This document shows positions 61,184 to 64,000 of a stretch of 64,000 nt of DNA, piece after piece. Source of the DNA: Agarophyton chilense (lineage: Eukaryota; Rhodophyta; Florideophyceae; Gracilariales; Gracilariaceae); assembly GCA_030374765.1 (NCBI GenBank), contig JARGXX010000109.1, positions 124,001-188,000 on the forward strand, given 5' to 3'. The position numbers and the translations under genes were made by a program. Below the pieces are notes generated by a model. The model did not search any database, had not been told where the DNA came from, and was given only the letters and a program-made list of their open reading frames with translations. Numbering within the stretch: the stretch's first letter is position 1; each line of letters begins with the position of its first letter.

Positions 61184-62762
61184 TGTAGGACAAAGCTTGG
61201 AGCGGATACAACACGAAGATGTTCGGGATCTTCCTCTCTTGAGAGACACGCCTCAGGCGGAGGAGACGCGTGATGGAAAGGGAAAGGCTGAAGGAAAGGT
61301 TGAGGGATGAAAGGAAACTTTGCCAGCTCTGGCTCGGATTTACTTGGATATGCTCAATCTCTCACTTATATACAACTCAAAAGCGTCAGCCAACCAGACG
61401 CCAACCCAGAGTAAACCCTAGACTACAAAGCAGGGACACCCAATACTACCGATCATATTCAAGCACGACATTAACCCTAGCCAAAGTTCATTGCAGTACA
61501 CAACAAGGCAATACAACAGTGTACAGCACATCATTACACTGACGTGTGCACAAATTCAATATGCCAGCACTCGCTTCTTGCAATCCGCCTCCATACACGT
61601 TCACCTTCCAGCACAGTACACCAAGTCTTCTGTAACACACATGACACGCTCTTCTCCAAAAACATTCGTTACACCTTGGGAGACGCGTACATAGTACACC
61701 AGCTGGACATCCTGAACAGCGTGCAAAATAGTACAAGTAGACAACGTACACACGTGTACTCCAAAAAATCCCAATAGTGCCATACCACTTGTACACACCA
61801 CATTGCATGTGCAAATTTGCAGTAGCCAATCAGAGCAAGAGTTCAAGTTGAGATCCGGCTGATACGCATATGCGCTTTTCCAGAGGCACCTTCCAAAACA
61901 GCCCATGCTCTCCTGCACTTTTGGTTCTCAGTGACAGCATAGGCATTTGCACCAACAACTCGTCCCAGCGGAGCACAGAAACAGAGCCACTTTGGAAAGC
62001 CACGACGGATTCGGGTGCAAGACCGAGGCCAATCCGGCGGGATATACCTAGAGTGTTTAGATGAGCACGGCACAGTCCGGGGTGTGACCAATCCTAGGCG
62101 GAGCGGTACCACGGCGATTGTCGGAAAAGGAGCGAGGAAACACTCGTATGAGGTGGACGAGCGGGGTGAGTGGGGTGGCCAATCACGAGAGCCGAAGAAG
62201 AGAACTAGAGAAAACGGGGGCGAAACCCTATACAGGGGCGAGACTACGACAAGTGTCGGCGATTTAAAATGAACCCACGGTGGTGGTAGCACTCTGGTCG
62301 ACAGAGGGGTGGATGAACTAACGTGCGACGGGCGCTCACGCAGTATGCGGTGAAGACGCGCCGAAGGCGAAGAGTTCAGAGCCAAGACTCCCTCCTTAAG
62401 ATCTCCCAAGAGCGTGTTTACTGGGAAGCAGTGCTCAACCTCCTAAGTAGTGTGGCGCGCGGCCCCTGACAGTGGGCGCGCGCCCGAAAAATAGACACTA
62501 AATAGCGAAGGCGTAGCTAAATAAATACTAAAAATTACTGAATAATACTAACCATTAGGTAGAATCCGGGCCACGTGTGGCACGCCTCGCACTCGCGCGT
62601 CGGCATCCGTGCAGTCCACGTGTTCCACCAGTGTGCATCTCCGGTCCTAACCGGCCGTCGGCACGCAATAGCGGTATAGCTTGTCATGGACCAAGCTAGT
62701 CCTCAAGCGAGCGAAACCTCTAAGTCCTGGGAAGAAACCCGCTTGAAAGGCATTGCACTTCA
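61184..62762 (-). repeat. Element 3 5' LTR (right), with nested insertion
   Basis: Matches 50942-51827 at 61184-61271 and 61966-62762; 61272-61965 is extra sequence. Confidence 0.85.
61272..61965 (-). mobile_element. Insertion of about 0.69 kb in the element 3 LTR (probable solo LTR, copy B)
   Basis: Flanked by ACGCG and, on the far side, ACGAG in minus sense, a near-matching 5-bp duplication; the empty site is seen in the left LTR. In minus sense it begins TGTTGGTGCAAATG, has a TATATAAG box at 61365-61372 and ends in a pyrimidine tract. These LTR-like traits and the partial match to copy A (48396-49080) suggest a solo LTR of a separate family. Confidence 0.6.
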
Positions 62763-64000
62763 CAGTGTGTTGAAAATATTGTTCTACGCCTAGAGGTACC
62801 ACACATGATATCATTCGTAAGAGCGGCAGGTTGGGTGATGGAGAAAGCCAAGCGCGCTATCTTGGAGCGAGTTCACTTCGATATGGACAAGCACCACTCG
62901 GGGGTAGGTTGGTTTCTTATGCAAAGGTCCGGAGTATTTTTACTGCGACTACAGGCCTCGAACCACGACCACGTCGTATACGTTTACGTTGATCGCCAAC
63001 AGATCCTCGATACCGTGGAGCAATTTCCATTGCGTCGTTGTGAAGAATCCCTCAAGGGCTGCGTCGGTAGTCCTGCAGACTTCTAACGCATACTTGAAAT
63101 GAGGAAGGTAAAAGAGGTCAAGATACGAAGGGGAGATAACAAGAATGGGTCGGCTTAGAGGCATGAGAAGCGCATGTGGAGCGCCAAATAGTCCTAGTGT
63201 ATGAATTCAGATATCCGTTTGGCGTCATTAAATACATGTTCTGATAAGCGACCCGATACTAGTACTTCGTTAAGTCTCCTATACATGATCAAGTTGCGCT
63301 TGGTCATTGCATCAGACAGATTACGCGTTCCACATATCTACTGTGGTACAGATATTTCGCAGGCTTCGAATGAGTCTTGAAGTCGTGCCACTGTAGAGCG
63401 TAGACGATAGTCTCTTCCTTCGTGTAGCAATGTGATCGTGGAGTACAGTCCATTGGAATCAACGGTTTAAACTAACGCAATGTCGGACTTAGAACCGTAC
63501 AGTTCTTTGATGTACGCAGCCAAGAGAGCACCTCGATCGGCGGATAATGCAGGAGTTAGAATCTCAGCGCTTATGGCACTGAAGAACACACGAGCTTGCT
63601 TCGAACTCGACCAGTCAAGCTCATGGTACACAGCTGCTTCACCCTCCACTGCCAAATACATTCCGGATATGTATCCTGTCTGGCTATAAGACATTTTTTT
63701 CTTGGCTTGCGTCAAAGAAGGCCAAGAATCCCCGGAGCTTATCGACGCTGGGTGGATGAGCGTAGTGTATGACTGGGGTAAGAGTTTTCAACTCTTTCAA
63801 CACTGAGTTCGCCAACATTAATTCGGAAATGCGGAGCATTACAACACGTTGCTGCAAATAACTTGCAGCAAATGCCGCCTGTGGGAGTACTCCGTGACCA
63901 AGGTAGTTGAGTGCTACTGTTAAGCCGAGGAAGGATGACCGTTCATCATCGGTTCATAGGTCATCGGACTGTTTTCGGCGAGCTTGAGTGATATAAAGTG
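62763..64000 (-). pseudogene. Fragment of another retroelement: RNase H-type region (fossil)
   Basis: In minus sense YHELDWSSSKQARVFFSAISAEIL followed by ALLAAYIKEL, then VDSNGLYSTITLLHEGRDYR and, near 63290, NLSDAMTKRN. This is the copia-like RNase H end pattern (DW-S-S-x-K-Q, DS-x-x-L, N-x-(A/S)-D-x-(L/M)-TK). The element runs off the window's right edge; element 3 inserted at its left side. Decayed. Confidence 0.6.

Larger units (their letters stand above)
50942..62762 (-). mobile_element. Element 3: large Ty3/gypsy-like LTR retrotransposon (fossil)
   Basis: 11.8 kb with LTRs at 50942-51827 and 61184-62762, the latter enlarged by a nested insertion. Both are TG...CA, and flanks CAGTA and CAGTG make a near-matching target duplication. 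In its own (minus) sense: 5' LTR, primer-binding site, gag, protease, RT-RNase H, integrase, a Pro/Arg-rich tail with a chromodomain-like stretch, an antisense frame, an RT-like remnant, a polypurine tract and the 3' LTR. By eye the LTRs differ at only about a dozen sites over 800 bases, so it is recent compared with elements 1 and 2. The coding regions are largely open but carry a handful of breaks. Confidence 0.85.

Noticed and set aside
1-64000. CRISPR arrays, rRNA operons or bacterial-type operons
   Set aside because: No regularly spaced repeats, no rRNA-like blocks; genes are eukaryotic with spliceosomal introns and long spacers.

Overview
The window reads as nuclear DNA of a photosynthetic eukaryote, most likely a red alga. 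The evidence is intron-poor genes (three host genes have one or two GT-AG introns of about 90-115 bp), nucleus-encoded proteins with plastid-type leaders (ClpP, an AlgH/UPF0301 protein, a twin-arginine Mn-type superoxide dismutase), a Cyc8/Ssn6 co-repressor, ESCRT-III, PEX1 and Rpn3. The red-algal assignment is an inference from this mix and from the layout (compact gene island next to a sea of LTR retrotransposons); no rRNA or plastid marker is present to prove it.

Positions 1-37.8 kb are the host gene island. In order: tail of an ARM-like protein; plastid-type zinc-ribbon membrane protein (-); proteasome lid subunit Rpn3 (+); AlgH/UPF0301 protein (-); two-domain Golgi-type glycosyltransferase (-); organellar AAA ATPase (+); ESCRT-III Vps60/CHMP5 (+); secreted IPT/beta-propeller protein (-); PEX1 (+); nucleotide-sugar transporter (+); plastid ClpP (+); cytochrome b561-like protein (-); Cyc8/Ssn6 TPR co-repressor (+); an unrecognised internally duplicated protein (+); lumen-type MnSOD (+); a small Arg/His/Tyr-rich protein (-); and the Msp1/ATAD1 membrane-protein extractase (+). 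There are no operons. The genes are joined only by shared themes: organelle quality control (PEX1, Msp1, ClpP, organellar AAA), photosynthetic redox protection (MnSOD) and secretion/glycosylation.

From 37.8 to 41.4 kb the sequence changes: microsatellites, a pogo/Tigger-type DNA transposon remnant, an AT-rich block and unexplained repeats. From 41.4 kb to the end nearly everything is retrotransposon. Element 1 (Ty3/gypsy-like, +, 41405-50384) has both LTRs and a near-matching 5-bp target duplication, and is split by element 2, a truncated reverse-oriented relative. Element 3 (Ty3/gypsy-like, -, 50942-62762) is larger and much younger judged by its LTRs. It carries gag, protease, RT-RNase H and integrase regions plus a long antisense reading frame between integrase and the 3' LTR. 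It sits beside a fragment of another retroelement (62763-64000). One LTR of element 2 and one LTR of element 3 each contain a related insertion of about 0.69 kb, probably solo LTRs of another family.

The most unusual signals are the antisense reading frame in element 3, the tRNA-like A/B-box sequence antisense within the element 1/2 LTRs, the identical non-standard primer-binding site shared by otherwise different LTR families, the MnSOD with a thylakoid-lumen type leader, and the duplicated protein preceded by two identical ACGT-core sites 21 bp apart.
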